A stretch of 59,917 nt of DNA from a virus: IMG/VR virus record IMGVR_UViG_3300024999_000114, positions 1-59,917 of that record; one strand, given 5' to 3'. The notes beneath the pieces are model-generated. The model made no database searches. It was not told the origin of the DNA and worked only from the letters and a program-made list of their open reading frames with translations. A program made the translations under genes and the position numbers. This document shows, in pieces, positions 24,201-33,175 of the stretch. The first letter of the stretch is position 1. Every line of letters begins with the position of its first letter.

Positions 24201-25439
24201 AGCATCTTTAATCCCTTGTTCTAGCTCATTAAACGCCTTTTGCTCATTTGCGGTCAGGTTAAATTTCATAGACTCTCCAGACTTCATAAACGCTTCTAGC
24301 CCATCGTATGAACCGGTAGGGTTGTTAATCCCTAAACTCTTGTCGATGTTACCCTGCAAGGTATTGAGAGTCGCAGGGGTTTCCGTGGAGCCTATAGGAA
24401 GATCCTTGAATGTGCTTTCTAGCTCAGCTTGCCTAACTTCATGTGCTCGTTGACCAGGCTTTATGGTTTGTTTTATTTTGTAGTTGTTTAATGGATCTCC
24501 GAAAACGCTTTGGTAGTCAGATTGCTTTTGTGAAATTAATTCGGCATCGGTTAAGCCTTGGCTTGAGAGAGGTTGTCTAATATTTACGGGTTGTTCTGTA
24601 GTTATCGGCTTCGACGTATCAGCGAAGATATTCTCATACTGCTGAGTTTTCGCATCGCGAAGAGAAGGTTTCTTAAAGGCATTTTGCACAGCCTCATCTA
24701 ATGGTTGAGCTATTTGTCCAAGTCTACGGTCAGCAAGGATGTTACCCACTTCACCGATACCCTTTCCAGCTAATTGACCACCGCCATGAAGCAACGAGCC
24801 GCCTAACGCCATTACAGGAACTTTCTTTTCCCTCTCAATTAATCCCTGTAACCCATCGCCCTCCATTGCGGTTTCAACAGGAGCAATAACCCCTCCATAG
24901 GTAGCTCCGGCCCTCACTCCGGTAGATAGTGCAGGAGTTAACGCTTTAGGAAGAAAACTGGTAGCCTTTGCAATCGGTGCAGTTTTAGACAATGCCGCCA
25001 AAGGTTTAGCTAATACAGCATCCCCGGACAGCCAGAGGGGCAAGTCTGACCCCATGTTCCCGGCAAAGGATACTGCTTCCTCCCCCAGTGTTTTCTGCTC
25101 GGGAAGAGTTGATAAATCTACCTCCTTCCCTGTTATCTTTTCAGCCAAAGGGGTTAACGCCCGGCCAGCTAACGAACCGAGCGTTCCCTTTATCCATGCT
25201 GCCTTGTAGTTTGGCTCGTCTTGCTGAATTGGTGCATCGGTTGACGCATGAGACGAACGCAAATTATCCATACTGATTAGAGGTTCACGTCGAGTAGTGG
25301 GCGTTGTGGTATCCGGAAGCTCGTCCAGGAAATCAAATATGTTTCCACCGGACGAGCTATTTCCAGCAGTAGGGGTGATAACGCTTATTGATTTATTCCC
25401 TTCGTCTTCCTCGTCTAAGTAATCGAATATATTCGCCAT
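21222..25439 (-). CDS. Very large virion/internal (ejection-type) protein
   Basis: 1,405 residues. The N-terminus carries a duplicated motif (NIFDYLDE at 3-10 and NIFDFLDE at about 33-40). A small hydrophobic region follows, then a long Pro/Arg-rich linker (about 470-640), a helical region and a conserved-looking segment (HISMLLNVKSNVRNVGGNA onward) with Gly/Ala-rich, possibly membrane-active helices near 1020-1110. Its length, its place at the end of the virion operon and the lack of a tape measure suggest an internal protein ejected with DNA, as in podoviruses. Confidence 0.6.
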   Translation of the reverse strand: MANIFDYLDEEDEGNKSISVITPTAGNSSSGGNIFDFLDELPDTTTPTTRREPLISMDNLRSSHASTDAPIQQDEPNYKAAWIKGTLGSLAGRALTPLAEKITGKEVDLSTLPEQKTLGEEAVSFAGNMGSDLPLWLSGDAVLAKPLAALSKTAPIAKATSFLPKALTPALSTGVRAGATYGGVIAPVETAMEGDGLQGLIEREKKVPVMALGGSLLHGGGQLAGKGIGEVGNILADRRLGQIAQPLDEAVQNAFKKPSLRDAKTQQYENIFADTSKPITTEQPVNIRQPLSSQGLTDAELISQKQSDYQSVFGDPLNNYKIKQTIKPGQRAHEVRQAELESTFKDLPIGSTETPATLNTLQGNIDKSLGINNPTGSYDGLEAFMKSGESMKFNLTANEQKAFNELEQGIKDAQEFLGSDKLINEFSGSNFTKEAQFDNIKHYTGIDLPKLITNWEKSQIKPKSSLTPETLRMGRAAGVIPPLKPREYLQSTVEQQPQRMGLSGNLPVDNPPPIRPNISLKPRELKGPQTMESIPTERILPERPEPLTWTNREGIPSVSNADPIRAQLRDAPAKIPTLGDSVAPIGEPINSLGNRSAATSIESPTSTMRLKGPDTVKDFPQGDIPAGLKERGVSENIRTDANRPDALRDSYSVDPLVYKQLGNKETLAKAQSIFDKGLEPAISELDTLIKDLKPEAAPLVKMLADKLTNEGNVVRARELMSNAANRATESGQFGQAFRILRDADPETFLMSFDKMLKKLNKEGLDTYGKKWKEVDLTPDELTMVGNIERGNQASYDSAFEQIQARIADEMPATSMEKINAWRHISMLLNVKSNVRNVGGNAIMMAMRKAAQRTSGVIQKTFLKESDRTQSVLVNKEYKDLAKEYFSSNSKELLGGENKFQEGISLNMPDKRVFRKSRIGEVLGKDVDILEKTRKFNYALLQKGDTPFFRKAYEDRLASYAQAKKIKDFSELPQEAFDIAKKEAMEATYKDSSIIADFLNKAKRPDKDAGIARKAGAVLTEAVIPFAKTPLNVLKRGLQFSPIGVANGLGSIKSSKGAAAAIDELAKGLTGTSVLGLGYLLASKGVLTGKVSKDADVRAYDSSTGHSPFSVMGKYSFDWGAPLSIPLSVGVQIYNAVKDNPEDKAKMDSVVQGNNLDKLGKLAANASEAILDGMNASGDTVFNMSVFKGVKLLLGSQQGVMEGLSQLPQNYATQFIPTALNQIAGSVDPLVRQAYVKGDIPQSFKNALISRVPLASKKLPAKQTPFGEDVKKIENPIGRAFSQFLSPGIITKDQGIDPKIDAELRRLNDVEGLKTQFPTMVPNYIEKTQTHPRITLTPEEAIQYQKRVGELTLNSFKKIMNNSSYVGARKTKLQSPDEVKAKLLADAISESKALAKKEILKGKGLK

Positions 25440-25451
25440 ATTATCACCGCC

Positions 25452-26318
25452 TTACTTATACCGAGATTCGTCATCGCCGTTCCATGTGTACGCCGAGCTT
25501 GCCAACTTCGCTAGATTATCCATATCTACGCCAGCACTCATAAACGCGTTGGAATTGGAGTACATCCAATTAAGAACCTGATCCCTCGTCCATCCAAGAT
25601 TAGCTTTTTCTTGCAGCTTGGACATGGCTTGCGCTGTTACCTGTTGCGAATTTTGCTTGTCTTGGTAATTTAATTCGCTAACACTAGGACTACCCCCACC
25701 ACTTGACCTAGCCTGACTAGCAGCCAGCGCATTATACCTGTACCCCATCTCTGCATCAAACTGAGCATTCTTAATCGCATCAGCAGTCTTCTCATAAGTA
25801 TCCTGCCCCTTGTAATTTCCCATCATCCTACCAACGTCGTATTCGTTGGAGAAATTATCTTGACTAACGGTGTGGTCGAGAGTGTCCTGCTTGTACTTAT
25901 TGGATATTGCATCTTGACCTTTATCGTAAGTGAATTTGTTCTGGTTATAGGCATTTGTTACTGCATCCTGAATTTGCTTCTGCTCCATATCCAATCTTTC
26001 ACCCGTTGGCATCCCCATATATGAGTCTGAACGAGGGGCACTATTGGCGGCTGTTACAGCCTTTATTTGTGCCGCTATATCGTTCGTCTCGAATGGTGAT
26101 TGGTTACTTTTTTGAAAAGAGTCGAATGCTTTTGCGGTACCCTCGGAATCATTTCCGAACACTCGGGTGCCTCCGCCCAGCATATCATCAGTTACTCCAG
26201 TTCCCGGCCCTCCCAAGAACACGTCATCATCATTTAGCTTTGTCTGTCCAGGAATAAATAACTGGACACCTTTTCCTTGATTTCTGTCCATGTCAGATTG
26301 CAGCGCGTAAACAGCCAA
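25452..26318 (-). CDS. Virion-associated hypothetical protein
   Basis: 288 residues, Gln/Asn/Asp-rich, with long helical heptads (about 90-230) and an early FIPGQTKLNDDDVFLGG segment. It lies between two other probable internal proteins; a structural role is inferred from position only. Confidence 0.5.
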   Translation of the reverse strand: MAVYALQSDMDRNQGKGVQLFIPGQTKLNDDDVFLGGPGTGVTDDMLGGGTRVFGNDSEGTAKAFDSFQKSNQSPFETNDIAAQIKAVTAANSAPRSDSYMGMPTGERLDMEQKQIQDAVTNAYNQNKFTYDKGQDAISNKYKQDTLDHTVSQDNFSNEYDVGRMMGNYKGQDTYEKTADAIKNAQFDAEMGYRYNALAASQARSSGGGSPSVSELNYQDKQNSQQVTAQAMSKLQEKANLGWTRDQVLNWMYSNSNAFMSAGVDMDNLAKLASSAYTWNGDDESRYK

Positions 26319-26352
26319 ATTTCATCAACTCCTCTCTAGTGCAACATCAAGG

Positions 26353-27003
26353 CTACCCACCATAATAACGCTGCCTAACTCCTGAGCCTGAAGTAAACGT
26401 ATAGCCACCGTTGGCATCCCGAACAATATTAGTTGCTCCGGGGTATAGGTTTGCGATAGTAGCTGGGAGACTTACACTTGATGAAGAACTAGACGTACTT
26501 GGTCCGATATACCGACTCCCACTTGACCATCCCGGATACATATCAGTTATAGCGCTCGGTGCCCACCTAGTTATCTCTGCAGCGGATACCGCATTGTCGA
26601 AACCACTCTGCTTCTGTTTCTCTTTAAATTCCTTCTCCCACTGCTTCAACTTTTCCTGAAATTCATACTGCTCATTTCCTTGAGTTCTTGACGCTAAAGT
26701 AGGAACGCCATAATAATCATACGCCCCTCTTCCGCTATCAACCGTCTTATTGTCAGTAGTTATATGAGTCACCTTAGAACCCTGAGCGTTATAGGGATTG
26801 CCCGGCCTTTGAATAGGCTGCACGTTTCCAGATACAGTTCTTATTTCATCAGCCCTTTGAGTTACAGCAGGATCTTGAGCAGGAGTCGAGCCGCTTATAT
26901 TCGTTCCGATCGGATACCCTGCTTGAGGAGCTTGTCCAGTAGCCCCCGGTATAGGTGTTCCATCCGTATAATATCCCGGCCTGTTTGGATCAATTGTAGG
27001 CAT
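26353..27003 (-). CDS. Virion-associated hypothetical protein
   Basis: From ATG 27003 (MPTIDPNRPGYYTDG). Pro/Gly/Thr-rich, unstructured N-terminal third, Ser-rich stretch near residue 165 and a short C-terminal beta segment. Likely a small internal or head-tail protein by position. Confidence 0.45.
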   Translation of the reverse strand: MPTIDPNRPGYYTDGTPIPGATGQAPQAGYPIGTNISGSTPAQDPAVTQRADEIRTVSGNVQPIQRPGNPYNAQGSKVTHITTDNKTVDSGRGAYDYYGVPTLASRTQGNEQYEFQEKLKQWEKEFKEKQKQSGFDNAVSAAEITRWAPSAITDMYPGWSSGSRYIGPSTSSSSSSVSLPATIANLYPGATNIVRDANGGYTFTSGSGVRQRYYGG

Positions 27004-27018
27004 ACTAATCATCCTTTC

Positions 27019-28533
27019 TTAGACATTCTTGTACTGAGGTATCCCATCATCCCTTGTCCCGGTTTTTGTTGATCCTGCCGGAACGACACCCGCAGGTAAC
27101 TGGTCAGCATAGATAGGAGCGTAGTATTTCTTGCCGTGAGAGGTGTACGTCAATCTGTAACCTGTCAGAGCATACCCTCCAGCGTTGGTGGCAGGAGCAT
27201 TAGTTCCCGGCCCAACTATAGCGTAGTTCTTCCACTCAGTACCTGTCTTCCCGGTAGTAGTTCCTTCGAGGTCAGGAGTTATATTGCCCGATGCGTCGAT
27301 TACATCAGTGGTCGGAGTTTCTTCAACGGGGTCAGTAGCTTCTACAGGAACAATGCTAATACTTCCATCAGGATTAACAACAACCCTATCTGTACCGGTA
27401 CTAACATCACCCGGATAATTACCCGTTGTATTTCCAACTGCAATACCATTTTCAAACTCTTGTTGACCCACCGAAGCGTTATAGTTCAACGCCCATTGCT
27501 GTAACCCAGAGTAGTATTGCTGCGTACTTAATCCAAGTTGTGCCGCAAACTGACTAGCATTCTGGTCAAGTCCGGCCTGAGCTAGAGAGTTCTGCGCCCC
27601 ATTCTGAGCTATTTGTGCCGCTAATTGCTGTTGAGATAGGCCTAGCGACTGAGCGAATTGAGACGATTGATTATCTATTTGCTGTTGAGCTTGCCCGGAT
27701 GTTACTAACCATTGGTTATCCGCCACAGCATCCCTGCCGTATTGATAAGCAGCCGTATTATAATCAACAGCAGCCTGAGCCTGAGCAGCCACTATCTTAT
27801 CGGCAAAACTTGCGTCGAGTTGTTGTCCCGCGAGATTATTGGCATTGATATTATTGGCGGTATTAGAGTTGTTGGCCAATTGTTGCGTTGCCGATTCCCC
27901 TGATTGCAGTAGCCCCATTTGTGATAAGGCATTGCGAATATGTTGAGCGTTCACCATTCCTGTGGAGGATGCCGTATTATTCGCGGTTTCCGTTTGCCCC
28001 GGTATCTTTGCTCGCTCTGTGTTATATGTTCCGACTTGTGCGGCTAATTGACCTTCCATCGTAGTCTTTAGGTTTGCAAGCGCCTGAGCTTGGCGTATTC
28101 TTATTGCCTCTGCTTCTGCCTGTCTTGCCGCTTCTGCTGCTGCTTCTCTCGCTGCTGTTGCCTCTGCCTGTTGGTTGGATGTCGCTTGCATTGCCGCTAT
28201 GGCTGCTTGTATTTGTGCAGCGTAGTCGACTGGAGGAGTTGTTGTGGTTGTTGCTTCAGGGGTTGAAGTTGTTGGGGTTGTTGTTGGGGGTGTGGTAGTC
28301 TCAGGGGTAGTAGCCGGAGTTGTCGTATCGGGGGTTGTTGACGCCGGGGTGCTGTTTGGATTAGGAACACCCGGTATCATAGCAGGTGGCCCACTTTCAG
28401 CTAGTCCACTTCCTGCTAATCTGTCGGTGGTAGTCGTTGGGGTGTCGTAGAGATTCCTTGTGCCACTTGCCTGAGCAGCCGCAATACTAGCTTTCCTTAT
28501 TTCATCTGCCGTTTGAGATGCGGTAGTTGCCAT
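27019..28533 (-). CDS. Ala/Gln-rich virion protein with Thr-Pro linker
   Basis: 504 residues. A Thr/Pro-rich linker (about 62-103) is followed by a long Ala/Gln/Asn-rich helical region (about 105-350) that includes LGLSQQQLAAQIAQNG repeats, and then a beta-rich C-terminus. This composition is common in phage ejection or internal core proteins. It is part of a four-gene run with the 1,405-residue protein. Confidence 0.55.
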   Translation of the reverse strand: MATTASQTADEIRKASIAAAQASGTRNLYDTPTTTTDRLAGSGLAESGPPAMIPGVPNPNSTPASTTPDTTTPATTPETTTPPTTTPTTSTPEATTTTTPPVDYAAQIQAAIAAMQATSNQQAEATAAREAAAEAARQAEAEAIRIRQAQALANLKTTMEGQLAAQVGTYNTERAKIPGQTETANNTASSTGMVNAQHIRNALSQMGLLQSGESATQQLANNSNTANNINANNLAGQQLDASFADKIVAAQAQAAVDYNTAAYQYGRDAVADNQWLVTSGQAQQQIDNQSSQFAQSLGLSQQQLAAQIAQNGAQNSLAQAGLDQNASQFAAQLGLSTQQYYSGLQQWALNYNASVGQQEFENGIAVGNTTGNYPGDVSTGTDRVVVNPDGSISIVPVEATDPVEETPTTDVIDASGNITPDLEGTTTGKTGTEWKNYAIVGPGTNAPATNAGGYALTGYRLTYTSHGKKYYAPIYADQLPAGVVPAGSTKTGTRDDGIPQYKNV

Positions 28534-28650
28534 ATATACCTCCTTTATGGGGAAACAGGCAAAAATAATAGAGCTTTTCAGCCCTTACTTCTGTCTGTTA
28601 TTGTTTTATTGGTGTGTTGCATAATTAGTCTACTGTCTCGTAGAAGGGCA

Positions 28651-28690
28651 AAGGAAAAACACCTTCCGTGGTGCCTTCTCTGCCCTTTAG
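28651..28690 (-). terminator. Terminator-like nested hairpin
   Basis: On the minus strand GGGCA ... TGCCC encloses CACC-ACGGAA-GGTG followed by TTTTT. It lies after the tail-fibre genes and before the internal-protein genes, so it may set their relative expression. Confidence 0.55.
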
Positions 28691-28693
28691 GAA

Positions 28694-28843
28694 TTAAGTT
28701 AGTGGAACGATTAAATCCTGTCTACCTTCTGCGGTTAGGATTGCATCAACGTTAGCCTTATATGGTAGATAGCGAGAGATTGAGAAAAAAGCTAAATAGT
28801 CTAGACCACCGTCAATGATTTCACCTGCGATATAAATTGCCAT
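28694..28843 (-). CDS. Small hypothetical protein (49 aa)
   Basis: Starts MAIYIAGEIIDGGLDYLAFF, RBS GGGAGGTG. Hydrophobic core, no motif. Lies in the tail region. Confidence 0.5.
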   Translation of the reverse strand: MAIYIAGEIIDGGLDYLAFFSISRYLPYKANVDAILTAEGRQDLIVPLT

Positions 28844-28869
28844 TTTGTTCACCTCCCTTCACTTCCTTT

Positions 28870-29067
28870 CTAAAATGAATTCATTAAGAGAAAATTAATT
28901 ACTTCCTTCGTTGCCTCAAGTTCTTCTTGCAGTATTTCCATCTTTGGTTTGGGCTGAACAATAGGTGGCAAACTTGCCTCGTATTCTCTTTGAGCAATTT
29001 CTTCAGGGGTAAAGTCCCGTTCACTAACTTCCCCGGTTGAACAATTAAGTTCATAGATATTAGGCAT
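28870..29067 (-). CDS. Small tail-fibre-associated protein
   Basis: 65 residues, N-terminal beta part (MPNIYELNCSTGEVSERDFT) and acidic C-terminal coil ending INFLLMNSF. The layout is like the XkdW-type small proteins next to tail-fibre genes. It overlaps the fibre gene by one base. Confidence 0.55.
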   Translation of the reverse strand: MPNIYELNCSTGEVSERDFTPEEIAQREYEASLPPIVQPKPKMEILQEELEATKEVINFLLMNSF

Positions 29068-30395
29068 TATTTAACCCCCCATAAAACAAACTGACTTCCC
29101 GTCTTAATGCTATCGCTAGATGCGATTAAAGATATTTTCGTAATATACTCAGTAGGAGTTTTGTACCATCCGCCGTTACCGATGTTTATATTTAACCCAG
29201 CCACCAGATACGAAACTCCCCGTTTCGATATTTGCTTATTTTGTATTAGAATTTCCCCTACTGAAGGAGCGGAAGCGGCATCAGATATGGGCAATGCGTC
29301 TATAATCTTTATTGATGTTGTAGACTCAGTTGCACTAGCTACAGTACTTCCGTTGCCTGTCATACTTGTACCATTATAATTAGTTGCGTTATCATTAAAT
29401 TTTAGTCTTAAATCCCTGTATGATGTTGTGCTGGTTGATGTTGCATTGAATATGACTTTTAAGAGTTTATACGTGTTAGCTATACTTGTAAAATCTACTT
29501 GTGCAACATCTGACCCTAACGTTGTTTCCGCAATTTTCTCCCATGTTTTTGTAGATGCTACGTTTGCGGGTGTAACCGCTATGGTTGTGCTAGTTCCAGC
29601 TGCATATTCTGCATCTGTGGCTATTTCAATTATACCTTTTACCGTGTCTGATGCATCAACAACCGTAACCTTAATCCCGCTAGTAACTTGCCACCAATCA
29701 TTAGCGGAGTCCCACTTTACGGTTATGATTGCCCCTGCTTCAATATCCCCTGTTTCCAAGGAATCATTGTAATATTTCCTTAAATCCTTTGCCCCTCCAC
29801 CTGCATTCAATGTTGCTGCTCCGGTATTGGCGGTTTTGCAGAATATATCAAGTGTCATTCCTTCAACGTAAGAAGTAATGGCAGGACTCAGGGCAACAAC
29901 GTAATCATCTGTACCCCCTGCATCCTTTTTGTAATGATGTGCATAATCCGCCAAATGCGTAGAAATAGCGCTGGTATTTCCTTTTACCGTTTCAGTCGTT
30001 CGCCCATCCCCCGCTAAATCATCCAACTCAGCTTGAGTCGCAACATCTGCCGCGCACTTAGCTGCGGTCACTGAACCATTGGCATACTTAATCGTAGCTA
30101 ATGAACCATCCGGTATTGCTCCTAATACTGCGGCAACAATTTGAGCGTACAGCCAATCTACTCTATCTCTTACGTTTGTTCCGCTACCTGCTATGGTTTC
30201 AGGTATGCCGGTATTATCAGCACCGCTTACATCGCTCGTTGTGGCATTGAGGAGATTAGCGACTGCATTTAGGGCTACCCTTAATTCCTCTCCCCGAGCA
30301 TTCATGTACTCCTTCGTCTGAGCAGGAGTCCAATTCGGATAATCAGTCTGCGCTTCAAAATCAAAAGTGAAAGTATCCTTTGTTGGAAATGCCAT
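29067..30395 (-). CDS. Tail fibre / receptor-binding protein
   Basis: 442 residues. A short N-terminal helical part with FPTKDTFTFDFEAQTDYPNW and a helical connector (about 25-150) leads to repetitive Thr/Ala/Ser-rich beta segments and a C-terminal beta domain (about 285-440) with SYRDLRLKFND, as in phage fibre tips. Position between tail protein and small fibre partner agrees. Confidence 0.7.
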   Translation of the reverse strand: MAFPTKDTFTFDFEAQTDYPNWTPAQTKEYMNARGEELRVALNAVANLLNATTSDVSGADNTGIPETIAGSGTNVRDRVDWLYAQIVAAVLGAIPDGSLATIKYANGSVTAAKCAADVATQAELDDLAGDGRTTETVKGNTSAISTHLADYAHHYKKDAGGTDDYVVALSPAITSYVEGMTLDIFCKTANTGAATLNAGGGAKDLRKYYNDSLETGDIEAGAIITVKWDSANDWWQVTSGIKVTVVDASDTVKGIIEIATDAEYAAGTSTTIAVTPANVASTKTWEKIAETTLGSDVAQVDFTSIANTYKLLKVIFNATSTSTTSYRDLRLKFNDNATNYNGTSMTGNGSTVASATESTTSIKIIDALPISDAASAPSVGEILIQNKQISKRGVSYLVAGLNINIGNGGWYKTPTEYITKISLIASSDSIKTGSQFVLWGVK

Positions 30396-32167
30396 TATCT
30401 AACCTCCGATCCCTTGTCGTACTCAATGTTGAGAGAGATAACGCTCATCCCCTCGTCAAGTACATTGTTAGAAAATCTAAATTGAAAATAATTAGCTCGC
30501 TTGGACATCCTCTTTCTTTTTAGCACAGGGAAGAATGATGTATTGAACGTGAAATTAACAAAGCAGAATCCAACGAAGCTGAATGCGCTCGTTTGCATAG
30601 TTAAAACGACATCGCTATTGCTTTTACGAGAACGGAATGAGACGAGCGTTGATCCCCTGCTCATTGGTTTAGCGAGTAGGCCTATCTTGTTAATTACCTT
30701 GACCATATTCGGCGTGCCAGCACATTCCTCGCGCAGGTCATACCATGCGTCAATTGCCACGCCATCATCATTCGCAATTAATGGGTCGAATTGATAAACG
30801 ATGCCATCAGTGTTACTGCCGAAGCAGAGTGTGTTGTCTATTACAGCAAAACATGATGCAGGAATGTTTGTGTCAAATAGCCATGCGTTGAGTTTGTAAT
30901 CCCAAACGTAGCAAACATCATTAATGCATAACCCGTAGTAGCCATCATGATTATAGGATACTGTATTGGTTAAATTACCTTCTTGGAGGATGCCTAAGTC
31001 TGTTCTGCCCGAACCTGACTTGTTTACTAGGTCGCTAATGTCGTTAATGGATAGGCGATTATTAACAGTGGTGTTGGATAGGACTTGCATTACTCCGTTG
31101 CTCGTAGAGGCACATACAACAGTGTTGTCGACCTCTTGAATGGAACCAGGTATGTCACTGCCCTTTTCGAGATTGATGTCAGCATAGGGGAATATGGGGT
31201 AGGCTGTGCCATCTGCATAGGAGAGGTATCCATGCCCTTTGCTATGCGAGACATAAAGTAGGTCAAAGATATGCGCTAGTCCCGCTACATTGCCCGGTAC
31301 TTTTTGTACTGCATCATCAGGGAAATAGTCGGCGTTGTAGTTTTCTCCGTAAAGGCGAGAGTGCCAGATTAAGTCTGGGTAGTTGGGGTTGCCGGAGAAG
31401 AATACTGTCGCTTCCGTTTTGCCACCGTAGACCTCAGCGTGTTTGCAGTTAAGGATTAATGCAGGGGTGGTGAGCGATGCCTTGAATGCCGTAATTATGA
31501 CGTTATCCGTTCCGATGGCTGGAGCAATGTTGAATGTAACCACGCCTGTTGTTCTGTTGACCGTGAAGTTTGTTGTCTCTACCATTGCTACGCCATTGAC
31601 TATGGCTGTTATGGCTGTTGCGTCGAGAGAGGTATACGGGAGAGTGTAGGCCGTTGCTGTGCCTGTTGCAGAGAATGAGGTACGGAAGCCAGGGGAGATG
31701 ATGTTGAAGGATTCGTTTGGAGTCCCATAGTTGGGTGATCCCGTTGGTGAACGTCCGACGAGAATTAGGGGGATGTACCCGACGACATCAGCGCAGGTAG
31801 TGCCGTTAAAGGAGATATAGTCAGTCCCATTCTTCATGTACAGGGTATTGCTGAGGACAAAAAAAGAAGCCTTAGCGTTTGCTAGGCCCGACTTGATTTC
31901 GACGGGTTGATCATTGTTTTCTTGAGTGAATAACTTTGTGCTCCACGCGATTAAGCGAAATTTAGTTCCTGACGCCTTGATGTATGGGGATATTCCGTTG
32001 ATGCCACCTACGCCGAGGGACGTAGGGTATAGGCGGGAATAGCCATTTCTTTTGCTTATGCTGAGATCCCTAATTCTCACATTCTGGCTTTCCGGGCTTT
32101 GATTTACTGCAATCAGTGAAGGATTGTCTCTGTAATTATTACCTCCAGAGAAATCAGAATAAGTCAA
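30395..32167 (-). CDS. Tail protein (large, beta-rich)
   Basis: 590 residues, starting MTYSDFSGGNNYRDNPSLIA with NVRIRDLSISKRNGYSRLYP. The N-terminal pattern (Q-N-V-R, G-Y-x-R-L) and repeated beta blades (DYISFNGTTC, LLYVSHSKGHGYLS, YYGLCINDVCYVWD) look like tubular tail or stabilisation proteins of short-tailed phages. Overlaps the fibre gene by one base. Confidence 0.6.
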   Translation of the reverse strand: MTYSDFSGGNNYRDNPSLIAVNQSPESQNVRIRDLSISKRNGYSRLYPTSLGVGGINGISPYIKASGTKFRLIAWSTKLFTQENNDQPVEIKSGLANAKASFFVLSNTLYMKNGTDYISFNGTTCADVVGYIPLILVGRSPTGSPNYGTPNESFNIISPGFRTSFSATGTATAYTLPYTSLDATAITAIVNGVAMVETTNFTVNRTTGVVTFNIAPAIGTDNVIITAFKASLTTPALILNCKHAEVYGGKTEATVFFSGNPNYPDLIWHSRLYGENYNADYFPDDAVQKVPGNVAGLAHIFDLLYVSHSKGHGYLSYADGTAYPIFPYADINLEKGSDIPGSIQEVDNTVVCASTSNGVMQVLSNTTVNNRLSINDISDLVNKSGSGRTDLGILQEGNLTNTVSYNHDGYYGLCINDVCYVWDYKLNAWLFDTNIPASCFAVIDNTLCFGSNTDGIVYQFDPLIANDDGVAIDAWYDLREECAGTPNMVKVINKIGLLAKPMSRGSTLVSFRSRKSNSDVVLTMQTSAFSFVGFCFVNFTFNTSFFPVLKRKRMSKRANYFQFRFSNNVLDEGMSVISLNIEYDKGSEVR

Positions 32168-32224
32168 CTCGCGAGCAGTTGAAGGAAATTTTGGTATTTT
32201 AATCTGAGCGATGTTACCACCCCC

Positions 32225-33133
32225 TTACCAGCCACTATAGTTTTCTATCGTGTTGTTTTGCTCGTCAATCGTCGGACTCGATTCGGTCATAAAGGAATCG
32301 AAAATATTGAGCAGCGTTAAGCCCTGGGCTTGACTCCCTGTAGAGAAAAGCCAAGTTCCGGCAGCAAAATATGCCAAGTAATTATGATTTTGCTCCTGAA
32401 TCTCAGGTTCGTCAGTATCGAGAACTAATTTAGTAGGACGCTTGAAGTACAGAACATCGAAGCTACCTGTATAAAAGTAATTAATGACCAGATTTTTTTT
32501 CTCGATAGAATAATCAATCAAAGTGGAATGCAATCTATCATCAGAGTTCTGAACAACTTTGTTAAGGGCGATATAATCGCTTGGTAACTCATACTTGATG
32601 TACGGCTGGAAACGTGGCACATCAGCAGCACTAGCAAACGTGTATCCATACAATGCAGTTCGTCTAATGTTATAGGGGTATGATCCAGAGAAGCGCATTC
32701 TAACAGTGTTAGTCGCACTCGAAGGGGTAACTAGCCCCTTGTACTCCGTAAATCCACTGATGCCCGTTATGGTCAGTGTGGAAAGATTTGTCCACACTCC
32801 GTCAATACTTTCCTCAAGGTGGACAACACAGCCCTTATCAACCTCGAAATAATACGATTTAACCCCTATGGCCGATACTTCAATATCTGCATCCAAGTGC
32901 TGAACAAGATTGAATGAGCTGTAGATATTGAGTAAATTAGGAATAGGGTTCTGAGTTATAGGATGAACTGCTTCAATTTTGTCTTTTTCGGCAAACTTAT
33001 TTTGGGCAGTATTTAAAAAATCATTGAAAGCAAGTCGAAAATCCCCCGTGTCCGATAGAGGTAATAATTCTGAATCAGCAGAATAGGAGTTAGCTAACTT
33101 TAACGCTAAGTCCCTTATCTCTCCAAGGTTCAA
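32225..33133 (-). CDS. Head-tail adaptor / tail tube-like protein
   Basis: From TTG 33133, behind GGAGG, giving an N-terminus LNLGEIRDLALKLANSYS. The helical head, central beta domain and C-terminal segment (YLAYFAAGTWLFSTGSQAQG) are reminiscent of gp11-like adaptors and tubular tail A proteins. Function by resemblance and position. Confidence 0.55.
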   Translation of the reverse strand: MNLGEIRDLALKLANSYSADSELLPLSDTGDFRLAFNDFLNTAQNKFAEKDKIEAVHPITQNPIPNLLNIYSSFNLVQHLDADIEVSAIGVKSYYFEVDKGCVVHLEESIDGVWTNLSTLTITGISGFTEYKGLVTPSSATNTVRMRFSGSYPYNIRRTALYGYTFASAADVPRFQPYIKYELPSDYIALNKVVQNSDDRLHSTLIDYSIEKKNLVINYFYTGSFDVLYFKRPTKLVLDTDEPEIQEQNHNYLAYFAAGTWLFSTGSQAQGLTLLNIFDSFMTESSPTIDEQNNTIENYSGW

Positions 33134-33175
33134 GCAACTTCCTCCTTTCATAAAAATAAAAGCACTAGTTAACCC

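Noticed and set aside
28074-28450. Hydrophobic plus-strand open frames (Leu/Val-rich) opposite the Ala/Gln/Thr-rich gene
   Set aside because: They are antisense images of the low-complexity repeat region of the virion gene, with no ribosome binding site.
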